Shown here piece by piece: positions 11,164 to 21,793 of a stretch of DNA of 64,000 nucleotides (within the stretch, counting starts at the first letter, position 1; every line of letters begins with the position of its first letter). A program made the translations under genes and the position numbers. The stretch covers positions 592,675 through 656,674 of the forward strand of contig KZ627155.1 in assembly GCA_002917775.1 (NCBI GenBank), in the 5' to 3' direction. Source of the stretch: Glaciozyma antarctica PI12. Lineage: Eukaryota > Basidiomycota > Microbotryomycetes > Kriegeriales > Camptobasidiaceae. The notes beneath the pieces are model-generated. The model was given only the letters and a program-made list of their open reading frames with translations. It was not told the DNA's origin and searched no databases.

Positions 11164-13562
11164 ATGTTCGGACCAGCGCACTGGGAGATTACGCGCGACG
11201 CGAAGCTGTCAGTCCCTCCAAAGGCGCTCCTGGATCGAACGACCGCTGACCTCCTCAGTGCTGAACGAGCCGGCGCACTCAGCCTGGGTCACCAACTGCT
11301 TGGAGTGGAGGGGAAATCTGTCTCTATCGAAGCCGACTTGGAGGTCCTGCGCGCTACAGCTCCGCAAATCGTCTCGGGGATCGCGGCGGGCAAGTGGACG
11401 GCGACGACCGTCCTGCTGGCTTACGTTCGCAGCTCGCTGAGGGTGCAGGAGGCTTGCAATCCGCTCACCGAGGTCATGTACGGCCAGGCGTTCAAGCAGG
11501 CTGAGGCGTTGGACAAGGAGTTCGCCAGGACGGGGAAGCTTGTCGGCCCCCGTAAGCTCGTTCGTAGCTTGCGGACCTGCTTCGAACTAACGGCGTGTTG
11601 TAGTACATGGAGTTCCGTGCAGTCTTAAGGACCAGATTGGAGTCGAAGGTATCGACACGACCCTCGGTTTCTCGCAGTGCGTCGATTCTCTCTACTCAAC
11701 CTCGCTCCCGCTGATTCAGGGTTGGTCGCAGCGAATACAATCGTCCCGAGCAAGAAGACGCTTCTCTAGTCAAGGTTCTCAAGGCAGCAGGCGCGATCCC
11801 TTTTGTCAAGACGAACGTCCCTCAAACGTGCGTCCATTCGCTCGCCTCGCTAGTGAGATTCCAGAGCTGACGACCCCGTCGCAGGATGCTCGCTTTCGAA
11901 TGCTCCAACCCACTCTTCGGCACCACCAACAACCCCTACGACCCGGTTAGGACCTGCGGCGGCAGTTCAGGCGGCGAAGCTGCTCTGCTCGCTTCGGATG
12001 GGGCCCCTCTCGGCTTCGGCAGCGATATCGGAGGGTCGCTGAGGATTCCCGTGCATTACTCGGGCTGCTTTGGTCTTAAGCCCTGCGCAGGAAGGTTCCC
12101 AGATGCGGGGGCTAAGAACCCGAACCCTGGGTTCGAGGGGATCAAGACGACGCTGGGCCCAATCTCCAGATCGGTGGACGATCTGGAGATTGCGATGCGG
12201 GTCGTTGCGGATGCGTCGGTTTCGTTGGCGAGGACGCAGCCGCTCATTCCGCTGGCGTATCGGGGGGTCGTCTTGCCAGCCAAGCTCAGGTTTGGCTACT
12301 ACCTGACGGGTGCGAACCCTTTGCTGCTTCGACTTGAAGGTGCTCACTGACCTCTCGTTGCCACAGACGGATTCTGCCGAGCAAGTCCCGCCTGCGAGCG
12401 AGCAGTTTTGGAGACTGTCGCAGCGATGCGCAAGCTTGGGCATGAATGCGTCGAGTTCGTCCCTCCAAACCGTGAGCTGCCTTCACCATCTCTTTCCCCT
12501 TCCTCTACTAATTCGCTCGTTTTACAGCCTCGGAGGCGCTCGAGCTGTTCGTCGCCCTAACTTCCGCCGGAGGCTGTGAGTCTTCTCTCGCTTCGTGCGA
12601 TCCCTGCACGGCTAACCCTCGCTACTTAGATCAAACGCTACTTTCGAACCTGAAGGGCGATCCACAAGAATCGTCTCTCTGGCTCGTTACTCTCGGAGTC
12701 AAGCTGCCGTGGCCAGTTCGAAGTCTCGCTACGTCGCTCCTCGCTCAGCTCGTTGGCGACGAGAAGATGGCGGCCATGGTCTCCGCTTCGCACGTCAAGA
12801 GCGTTACGCTGACTCAGGAATGGGCGCATCGCCGGCGAGTCCTTAGTCTCGCCGCAGGTACTGGCCGTTGGGGCTGACGCTTCGTAACGCAGCGATGTCT
12901 ATGTCAACAACTTCCGCAAGCTTGTGAGCTTCCCTCACGCCGCCAATCTTCTGCAGCTGATCCTGTACACCTTCAGGTCTGGGGAACTCTTGGTCTCGAC
13001 GCGATCATCTGCGCTCCGCAGGCGACGCCGGCTCTCAAGAACGGCCAGACTTGGGACCTTAGTCCTCTCGCAATCGGCAAGCTTTTCCTGCACCAGCCAG
13101 GCTCTTCGCTGACTTCTTCGACTACGTAGGTACGATCCTTTACAACGTCGTCGACTCGACCGCCGGCGTTCTTCCGGTCACTTTCGTCGATGCTGTCAAG
13201 GACGACCTTACCGACGCTTGGAGGGAGCGAGGAACCGAGCCTGGAAGCAAGCTCATCGAGGATCACGTATACGGGAAGGGAGGAGTGTACTCGTCGGTAG
13301 AGATGGCGGGACTGCCGGTCGGAGTGCAGATTGTTGGAGGTGAGTAGTGGCGTCGTTCTTTCGTGCGAGGGGCGAGGCTGATTGACGACGAGCAGCGACG
13401 TGGGAGGAGGAGAAGGTTCTTGCTATTATGCGGCTTGTAGATGAGGCGTTGGGACCTCGTGGATTCGGACCGGGAGAGTTCGTGAAGAGGGGGGCGGCTG
13501 CTCGCGCTCAATCTGAAGGTAGAATTGAAGCGATGGCTGGTAGGTGTGTAAGTCATCACTAG
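11164..13562 (+). CDS. Amidase signature family enzyme (acetamidase-like)
   Basis: Main exons are 11164-11551, 11604-11676, 11720-11827, 11885-12309, 12367-12471, 12528-12575, 12630 to about 12857, 12893-12923, 12977-13076, 13130-13339 and 13396-13562. The catalytic Lys lies in SLKDQIGVEG, the cis-Ser in the signature RTCGGSSGGEAALLASDG, and the nucleophile in GFGSDIGGSLRIP, so the Ser-cisSer-Lys triad is present. The C-terminus has VYSSVEMAGLPVGVQIVG, as in fungal amidases and fatty-acid amide hydrolases. It should hydrolyse carboxamides; the substrate is unknown. A frame discrepancy of one base exists between about 12840 and 12893, and the intron at 13077 starts with GC. The start could instead be a little upstream, at a CTG/ATG-poor leader from 11104. 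Confidence 0.85.
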
Positions 13563-14264
13563 ATTGGCCCCCTCACTCCGTCGAGAGCTGCCGATAAAGA
13601 TAAATGCTGCGAGAGGTGAGCTCGCTTCGCAGCTCGCTGCCGAAAGACTCACCGACCGATCGACGCGACGCTACTTTGGCGCCTTACAAATCTTCTTATG
13701 CGACGCCCAGTCTGCTTTTTGATGATCTGTGGAGAGGAATATTGAGGAAAGGAGATAACGGGGGAGAGGAAGACGCACCTCCGCCGCAATATCGAACCGC
13801 GTTGCACTGCAAAATGAACCAGATCAGCGAGAGAACTCTGCAACGAGGCAAAAGACTCACTCTTGCGCATGCCTTGAAACGTGATGCAGACCCGCAGCCA
13901 TAAATCTCGCAGATGTCATATGGGAGCCGAAATCCACTTCCTCCAGACGCGACCAAGGCTGTCGTTGCCGTCTTCCTAAACGCCGCGACCGACATGCTCC
14001 CCGTGAGCACGTTGACGAGCCTCCGCGCGAGTGCGACGCCCAGCGCGAGATCCTGCTTGAGAGCGTTGTCGGAGCATTGCAGGACTGGAACCGCCCCAGA
14101 TCTGGATGAACTCGGCATCGCCTCCCAGTCCCAGGCATTTTGCAAGCTCGTGCGGGTCAAACATGTGAAGCAGAGAGGCGGAGGAAGGAAAAGAGAGCTC
14201 CTGCTCGAATTCGAAGTCGTCGAACCCCCCTGGTGCGGCGAGATTGTGTTCCTCCACTCCCCTC
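13563..14264. other. Unresolved region with open frames on both strands
   Basis: No confident gene. On the plus strand 13913-14362 is open (149 codons, starting MSYGSRNPLPPDATK), and on the minus strand 13696-14160 is open (154 codons, with a helical-looking stretch KQDLALGVALARRLVNVLTG). Each overlaps the other, and the plus frame overlaps the start of the COX23-like gene. I recognise no domain in either and could not join them to other exons with valid splice phases. Confidence 0.3.
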
Positions 14265-14748
14265 ATGTCAGCACCCGACGTACCAACAGGACAGACGCCT
14301 ACCTCCTACACGGACGCCTTTCGTGGGAGAAGCGCGCACACGCAGTTCGCCGATCCCTGTGAGAAGGCGCGACAGGTGCGCGAAGAGAGCGGGGTACGAG
14401 GGCTTGAGAGGGAGCTGATCGCAGCGTGTGCTTGCTTGCAGGAGTCTATGAAGTGCTTGGACCAGAACTCGTACGACAAGGCCAAGTGCACGGATGTGAG
14501 TGGAGCTGTTCCTGTAGGATTGCGCAAGGGCTGACCGTTGATGCTCTCCACAGTTCTTCCAGGCAGTGAGTGGACGTGACACGGGACTTGTACAGCAGCT
14601 GATTAGAGTGGCTTGCAGTACCGCGACTGCAAGAAGTCATGGGTGAGTGGAATCGGGATGGAGCCATCGGCGCGGGGAGCTGACTCGAGATCGCGCGCAG
14701 CTGGAGCAGCGGAGGGACGACCGACGGGCCGGCAAGGATGTAGCGTAG
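14265..14748 (+). CDS. COX23: Twin CX9C mitochondrial protein, Cox23-like
   Basis: Five tiny exons (14265-14375, 14442-14495, 14554-14565, 14619-14642, 14701-14748) give 82 residues with every junction in phase. The CHCH fold is plain: C-EKARQESMK-C followed by C-TDFFQAYRD-C, two exact CX9C motifs separated by the LDQNSYDKAK helix turn, then KKSWLEQRRDDRRAGK. This matches Cox23/CHCHD7 proteins of the intermembrane space, imported through Mia40 and needed for cytochrome oxidase assembly and copper homeostasis. Exon 3 is only 12 nt. The start Met opens a 29-residue Thr/Ser-rich arm before the first Cys, as in the family. Confidence 0.88.
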
Positions 14749-15131
14749 CGGCAAGGACTCCGGGGGAGTGGAAGGGCCGGAGGTGCTGGCGAGAGGGTGC
14801 GTCTCAGCCCACATCTTGATGAGCAGGGCCGCCTGCTGACCCTTTCCACCGCCCGCAGGGGAGTCGCTGGCCGAACTGTACATACGCTACTAGCAGGATA
14901 TCACACGTAACCACATCACTATTCTGCCGCCGGCCACCTGCTCACGGAGCTCTGAGCGAGAGCATCGTCTGGGTTCGCTCCGGCGCTCCCTCGGTGTCTC
15001 CCGCCGTTCTGGTGATTGCGGCGCGACGGATCAGTTCGATTCTGCTCCATTTCCAGGGCCTTCTTCCACGCGCACGGCCGAGCTTGTTCTGCGTCTTGCC
15101 TGGCATTCGCTGGAGCCCTCGCTAGCCGGCC
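14749..15131. other. Intergenic region downstream of the COX23-like gene
   Basis: No gene is supported. A minus-strand frame here (from about 14883, MYSSASDSPA) runs antisense through the COX23-like exons and is best read as a shadow. Confidence 0.4.
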
Positions 15132-15489
15132 ATGCCCCGCACTCGCATTCGCGCCGACGCCTTCTCTCCGATCTTCCTCAATCATGTGTTGTGTACGTCG
15201 GCAATTGGCGTATGCATTCTATCCCCAACAGCGTCACGCAGTCCAGGATCTAGGAGAACATCAACATCGTCGAGCTTTGTGCGTCTCGCTCCTCCGTCGT
15301 GCTTTGGCTGCGTCCGCTGACAACTATCTGCAGCTTACGAAGACGTCGAGATCCCGGCGGGTTGGAATCGAGAGGGAAGGAGACGCGTTTTGTCAAGCCT
15401 GGCTGGCAGGTAGATGCGGGATTCGCCGACGTGAGTCCCCGATCTCGCAAAATAACATCCCACAGTTCGCTGACAACGTTTGTGCAGTG
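15132..15489 (+). CDS. Possible very small spliced gene of unknown function
   Basis: Good splice signals are present: donor GTGCGT at about 15281, a GCTGACAAC branch and CTGCAG acceptor at about 15333, then donor GTGAGT at about 15431 with a GCTGACAAC branch and GTGCAG acceptor just before TGG-TAG at about 15488. A start at 15132 (MPRTRIRADAF) or at 15184 (MCC, followed by a GTACGT donor) is possible. One reading ends KPGWQVDAGFADW. I could not choose a single consistent frame and recognise no family, so the interval marks a transcribed-looking unit only. Confidence 0.22.
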
Positions 15490-15608
15490 GTAGATTTAGA
15501 TAGGTAGAGCACGTCGCGAGCAGTTGCTGTAATCAAAGCAGAGAGCCTGAGCCATCAAGAGAACGTCCTCTCCCATTGAAAAAATGGCGCTGTGTTGCGT
15601 CCCCTCCC

Positions 15609-18600
15609 TCAAGTCAACCAATCGTCTCCCTGCGTACTGAAGCTAGCCCAAAAGTCCATCGCCGAGTCCTCCAACAAGAACGAGAACGCGTCGCTGTGCG
15701 CCTGCGGGACACCTTCGGGGCCAAAATCGAAGTCGACGTCGAAGTTGAACAGGTCCTCCGCTGCGCTCTCCTCGAGCGACGTTGCGAGCTCGCGGAATGG
15801 ACGAGATTGGGCGAACGGCGGCATCGTGTAGGGGGGTAATGTGTTCGAGGGAGAGGGGGTGAAGGCGGTGGCGGAGGTGAAGTCATTGAGGGTGTCATCG
15901 CCGCCACTCGCGAGGGAGGGGAAGGTGGGGGGGAAGTGGGAAGAGGCTTCGCCGACGTGCGAAGCTCCGCCTTTTGAGGGGAGGAGAAAGTCGAAGTTGG
16001 GCAAGGGAGGTGGGGACGACTGACGAGCTGGTGTTGAAACTTGCGTCGCGAGCGCGCTCGCTCGTCCGCGGTTGAAGGCCCGGAGGAGGCCTTGCAGGAG
16101 GCGGGCGTAGCGGACTCCTGGGTGCTGAGCGTCTGTAGATGCTTGAGCGAGGCAGACGATGAGCCTTTTGAGGAGTCGAACGATCGTAATGCGATCCAAC
16201 GGTGCGACGACTCCGACGTAGACTGCTTTGAGCAGAAAGACTCCAGCGTAGCTGCAGAACGGGCTTCAGCAGCTGCAAGCAAAGCGGTTCTCGGAACTCA
16301 CGAGATGAACATGAAGAACCTCCAAGGAAGGAACGGCAGGGCTCCTCCAGGATGAAGGCGGTCAACAACGAGGCGCAGAAGGTCCGCCTGTGTGCTCGAG
16401 CGTCAGCTCAGCAACTAAGCGAGCCGTACAAGGAACAAGACGTACTGCTGCGTCGATAGCCTCCAGGATGTCTGCCAAGCATACCGAATCAGCCACACAT
16501 GGTCAAAAAAATCGAAGATGAGGACGCACACCTTGCGTCTGGCGACGCCATCAACCCCTTTGAGAACAGGCCTCCCTCGCCATCGTCGGATGTGCTGTCG
16601 TTCTCTCGCTGAATGTGAGCTTGCATCGCGAATCCGTAGGTGTACAGCCGCAGGTAGTCTGCGAAAGGTAAGAACCGTCAGCGAAAAGCGACATCGAGCC
16701 CGCCAACGAGATGCACGATACGTAATCCAACCACATTCAGTGAGAGCTGTAAACGCGAGCGAAGCGTCAGCGAGACGCTGGCGGTGATTCCGCACGAAAA
16801 AGACGCACGATATGTCTCCCAGCGCTTGCCCTCCCACGTATGCTTAAACGCCTCGAAAGTCCTCGTAACTGGGGGCATTTCGAGTCAGCGTCTTGGCGAA
16901 AAAGGGCGCAAGGAGCAGGACGTACAATGGGCAAAGTGGGCGAAGTATTCGCCAGACTGGCCGAGTGCGATGGTGCGTTCGCGAGTCGGGTAGAGAATGT
17001 CGTGGCACGACGACATGATCTGAGTGAGATCAATGTAGCTGTACGCACCAGATAGCTCAGCTTTCGCAGGAATGTGTGAAGTATTCTGAAGACTCACGCT
17101 TGAATAAGCGAAGCGAAGTCGTCTTGGACTCGAGGAATGAATCGGAACAAGGGGAAGTTCTTCGCCGCAGATCCACCAGAAAAGCAGAGGGCGGGACCTG
17201 GTGGGAAGCTCAGCAGAAAGAATGGAAAGGCGACGAGACGACTGACCTCGACTCCAGAATGCCTTGCCGGTGCGAATGGAAATTCTGGAGGGGAAGACAA
17301 GTGGAATCAGCAGAAGAACGCCTGGGGGCCAGAAACTGACTCGCTGTCGGTCAAAAAGGTAGCAGTCTGCGTCGCTGATAAGCGCGCTGAAGTGAGGTAG
17401 AAGAAAGGAAGAGACACACAGGTCCAAGCGAGTCGTTCGCGGTTCAGCGCCTCATCCTCAACTGCTTCTACTCCAGGAGAGCTCGGCGAGAGAGTGATAG
17501 GAGCGAAAGCCTTCTGGTCCAAGCCTAGCATGTACCCGAGCCTAACCGCCTGCGTCGAGGGGATTAGCGATGGCTCTGACCAGAATCTGCGAATCTCGCA
17601 CGAGGCCAACGACCATCCATGAGAGCCTGTTCTCCTCGGCGTTGATCGACCCCGCAACGGCATCAGGTTGTCGAGGGAGGTAGTCTGGGAGGCGGTGATT
17701 AGCGAAGGATTTCGCGCACGAACGCGCGGAGAGAACGCACCGGAGAGAAGGAGTAGAGCTTCGACGGCTCCGACCGAGACGCACTTCCCGAGGACGATAT
17801 CGTTGATGAGAGTCTGCATGATTCAGTGTTAGCGACGCTCAAAAGTTGTGAAGAAGGCGATCTGCTCACCTGGAAGTACACCCAGGTCTTCTCATGGATC
17901 CCCGTGTTCTTGTCGTGCCGACTGGCGATGAGGACAAAAACCGTGACGAGATGAAGCTCCTCCGAGGCATACTTTGCCAGCGTAGCCTCAGTTCTCGGCA
18001 GCCGTGCGTTTGGAATCACTGCGAGAGGAGGGTCAGCGCTTCACAGACGTGACGAAAAGGACGTGTTCGCACTCGGAAAGAGGAAGTGGCACCTCGATAT
18101 GAACGTATTAACGAGCTCATATAGCTTCTGCGGCGTCACAATGCCTTTTTCTACGAGCGGGAAGTCAGACAGCGTAGGGATTTTGTCGACCGCTGCAACG
18201 TCCCTCGTGGTTGCCGCCTGCGACGTCGATGCCCCTCCGCTCCCCTCGTAATCCATCGCCTTTCCCGCTCCACTTTCATCCACTTGAGTAATCCCACCTT
18301 GCAGGAGATTTCGATCCTCCTTCCTCTTCCCCTCTCCCGCCGTCGCGGCATCCCCGTCGGCAGCGAGCACAAGCAGATTAAGCGCGTCTGCAGGATTGCT
18401 CAGCGAGACCGCGGCGAGTGAATCAGGATCTCTAGGTAGCGTCGAACTCTTCTTGCGTCGCTTGTCGCGATGTTGAATCAGCGTCGACCCGCTCCCGTCG
18501 TTCTGCGCAGGGTGTCCATCCGAGTGTGATCCAAGTGGATTGCTATCCGAGTTGGGAGACGCCGAGTTGACGTCTTTGGTAGGGCGGACGTGTCGAAAGA

Positions 18601-19297
18601 TGTCGCAGGAGGAGATCGGGGGCGGAATAGGTTGGGTAGGAGGGAAGCGGCGGAGGGCGGCGCGACAGCGCTCAGAGGAAGGGAAAGGAGGGAAGACGGG
18701 CGGTGCGAGGGCTTGAAAGGAGAGTGTGTGCTCGTTGATGGTGTCGGGGATGAGAGGCTGAATAAATCCCATCGCTGAGGAGACTGGGACTGATTCCTCT
18801 AGCTTGTCGTCCTCCGAATGATCTCGCTTGCTGCTTCGGCGCTCAGGTTCTTGTGATTCGCTGGACTGGTCTTCTTTCGAGCGCTTCTGCTTGTCGTACG
18901 CGATGCGTCCGCCTCTGCGGGATGGGAGAAACTCGCAAGCGACGCCTGCGTTTTTTTGGGTCAGTTCGCAGCTCACATCGGAGGAACCAGGACGAGGCTC
19001 ACCTTCTCGGCGGCAGCGGGAGCAGGGTGGTGGGAAAGGGTTGTCCAGGTCTCCCAGATCGCACTTGGCCTTACGACTCCGCTGCAGGAAGTTCCCGAGA
19101 TCAGCTCCCGAGATTGAAGTCACCCTGCTCCAGCAACCTACGCAGTGTGCGCACGCCTTGAAAGCGCGCCGGGACTTAAGAGCACTTGCAGCAGGAGGGC
19201 TGCCACCGGCCGTGGATGACTCTGCTCCCGCAGGAGCCGCTGGCCTCGGTTGAGGCGTGGCGTCGAGAAAGGCGGGAGCGTTCACGTGCAGATCCAT
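15609..19297 (-). CDS. Fungal Zn2Cys6 binuclear-cluster transcription factor
   Basis: A long minus-strand gene with the first exon at 19142-19297, exon 2 at 19003-19081, exon 3 at 18073-18945, and many short exons down to the stop at 15609. The N-terminal zinc cluster KACAHC-RSRKAKCDLGD...PPCSRCRREG-VACEF (about residues 47-90) is interrupted by two introns. A basic, Ser/Pro-rich linker follows. The middle homology (fungal_trans) region shows VRLGYMLGLDQKAF, NRERLAWTC, a FLTDS stretch and SISIRTGKAFWSRGPAL. The C-terminal 130 residues are acidic/aromatic (EDLFNFDVDFDFGPEG), a likely activation domain. Such proteins bind CGG-containing DNA as dimers in the nucleus; targets are unknown. An ATG 14 codons upstream may be non-coding. 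It is divergent from the gene at 19893. Confidence 0.85.
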
Positions 19298-19892
19298 CGC
19301 AGCTCCAGCAGTCGACCTACTCCAACGCTTCAGCGTCATCCCCCGTACAGCTGGGAAGAACGTACAGGGATCTGCAAGATCTTTCCGTCGGGAGAAGTTG
19401 GTGTTCGAGGACGCGCGGCGCGGGACTCGGAGTGTGGGGGGAGCGCGGAGTAGGTATCAACTTGAGGGGCCTGGAGGGAGGCGGAGGGGAAGTCGAGTTG
19501 CAGCGCGGACAGTCTCTGAAGATGGCAAGGCGAAGAACGAGAAGGTGAACCTGCCCTCGAAAGGCGAAGGAGAGGTGGTGCGAAATTCATCGCGCCGCCG
19601 GAGTGGGGTGGGGCGTGGGGGTGGACAGCTCTCCCCCTCTGGTGCGTACGCCGTCTGAACTGCTTCCAGCTCCTCCTGTCCTCGTCTAAACGCTCTTTTG
19701 GCGTCGCGGAGGAGAGAAGCTGAGCCGTTTGCCACCAGGGAGCGCACCTGACTCTCCGCGCGAAGATCAACCCAAAATCAATCTGTCTCGGGTGGTGGTG
19801 GTGCCTGAACAGGTGCACTGCCTCGTTACCCACGAACAGTCGTCTAGGAAAGCTTTTGTGCTCGCTTCTTCCTCTCATCTCCACCACTCGAC
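19298..19892. other. Divergent promoter of the Zn2Cys6 gene and the LURP-one-like gene
   Basis: About 600 bp between two divergent starts. I see no gene. The reading frames on both strands are Arg/Ser/Gly-rich and lack a domain or a closing splice model. Confidence 0.45.
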
Positions 19893-21122
19893 ATGACTAC
19901 CAGCAACGTCCACCTCGCAGAGAAGCCTCACTGGAGCTCCGGCATTCCAGCGCATGGAGTTCCGGCTCTTCCTGCACAGCAGCAACCTTACGCGCCACCT
20001 GCAGCCCAGCAACAGCCAACTTACAACACTTCCAATCAACCTGCTTCTCTCTTTTCGCCATTCCTGGCCTCGGTCCCCACTTCGCAGCCCGGAGCACCGG
20101 CTGCGACGGGCGGCAGTCTGCAAGGAGGGATCACGAAGGTTCAGCAGCAGCTCAATGCTCATGGCGGAAAGTACGGAGCGTTCCTTGGGAAGGAGCTGCA
20201 GAAGCAGGCGGACGCGTTGAAGTCGGTTCCTATCATTGCGGGTTCGCTTCTGCCTCTCGTTCTCTCGAAAGGTGACTAGCTAATCTGCAACGCCAGATAT
20301 CAACGCTGGAGGTCCTCCTACTTTTTACAGCGTCTTCAAAGCCGGTGGAGTCTTCTCTAAAGACGACGTCGTGACCGCTGGTGGGGACAGGAACCACATC
20401 CTGTCCGCTGTTCCGCTGCCTCGGTGTCGCTTGGCAAGCTAATGCTCCCTGCTCCTAGCTACTATCTCGACTTTCCTTGCACCTGGCGAAGCAGCTGGAA
20501 CCTTACGCTGCGTCATCAAGGGAACCAGGGACCCGTCGTCTGTACCCTCCGCAAGGGCTCCTTCGGCTTCACGGCGCACGACGTGGAGATCACGATGGCG
20601 AGCGGATGGAAGACGGTCCTCGCCAAGCCGAGCTTTATCTCGAAGGCGCACGAGTTCATCGGATTCGACGGAGTCACCAAGTTTAAATGGAAGGGAGATG
20701 GGATGCTTTCGTCAAACATGCTGGTCCGTCAGTTTGGATTCCGCTTTCGTTTGGAGCTGATTCTAGGCTCAAAGTGTATTGATTTATCGAACGGGCATGT
20801 CGCAGCGACGTGGGAGCACTCCTTCTCTTACGGAAAGGATGGAAAGCTGCTCGTCAATCCCGTGCGGCGTTTCGACTTTGGCGCGCTTCGCTTGTCCCTG
20901 ACGTTTGTTTCCGTAGATTTATAACTCAATGCTTGATCTCATCGTTGCCACTGCGCTCGCGATGGAAGGTGCGGTCTACGTTTCTCGCTCTCCGCAGGCG
21001 CGATCACTGAACTCCGCTTTTGGTCGTCAGAATGGCGGAGGGAAGAAGCTGAGAAGGGAGGAGGGGGGACCAAATCGACGTTGGGAGCTGGGATGGACCT
21101 ATTTAAGAAGTTTGCGAAGTAG
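19893..21122 (+). CDS. Tubby C-terminal/LURP-one-like (scramblase-superfamily fold) protein
   Basis: Exons 19893-20241, 20297-20423, 20459-20727, 20767-20861, 20917-20968 and 20998-21122 give 338 residues. The first 75 are Gln/Pro/Ala-rich and probably disordered. The rest alternates short beta strands, typical of the Tubby/LURP-one barrel: GPVVCTLRKGSFGFTAHDVEI, GWKTVLAKPSFISKAHEFI, FKWKGDGMLSSNML, CIDLSNGHVAATWEHSF and YNSMLDLIVATALAMEG, where a helix fills the barrel core. Function is unknown. The family assignment is by pattern only. Three introns are 35, 39 and 29 nt. If the 29-nt intron is not removed, the protein ends in a different tail at 21168. Confidence 0.6.
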
Positions 21123-21793
21123 GAGCGAGGCGGTGACGGGTCCTTCGTTGGTGCAGTTTTTGATGTAATCTCGGTTTGCGCTCGCTACCCCTCTCCATCT
21201 CGCTGCTATCGTCTACATCACTTCCGAATCGCATACACGCTTTACGAACCCCTAATAACCTTGTCAGGCCCACGCCACGTCGGCTTCCTCCAGCTGAAAC
21301 CCCTGTTGTCCTCGGTGAGTCCTGCAATTTTTTGGCTGTGGGAGGGAAATAGGTGAGTTCGGCAGGACCGATTAAGACAGGGTGGAACTCCAAGGACGAG
21401 GAGTATGCGGCAGAACCTCCCGAGCTCTCCAGTGGGAGTGGCTCGAGGACGAGAACTCGAGGCACGGAGGAGAGGACGCGCGTTGGTCGTGTTGAGAGCA
21501 GAGGCTGTCACTTCGTGTGCTGGTGATTTCGAAAGGTGGTAGAGAGCAAAGAGAGGTCCAGCCGGAGTCAACATCGAACGGCAAGCGGCGGCTCCCCTCT
21601 CCGCTCTCGCAAGCAGCCCCGGCTCTCGGATCCCGGCCCGGGCGGTCGTGGGCAGATCTCTCCTCCTTTCCTTCTCCTCCACCTCCTCCCTCGCCCGCAA
21701 CGCCGCTGAAGCTCCTCACCCAGCTCAGCACCGCCAACCTACTCACCCTACCTTCCGTTCCCCTGCCTCGCCGCTCTCCGCGACCACCTCAGC
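21123..21793. other. Intergenic region, promoter of the short-chain dehydrogenase gene
   Basis: About 670 bp. No gene is supported. 21580-21790 is pyrimidine-rich on the plus strand, like the other promoters of this window. Minus-strand frames here are Ser/Arg/Pro-rich and have no recognisable domain. Confidence 0.45.

Noticed and set aside
14446-14883. Minus-strand 145-codon frame starting MYSSASDSPAGGGKG
   Set aside because: Antisense to all five COX23-like exons, which have exact CX9C spacing and correct splice phases.
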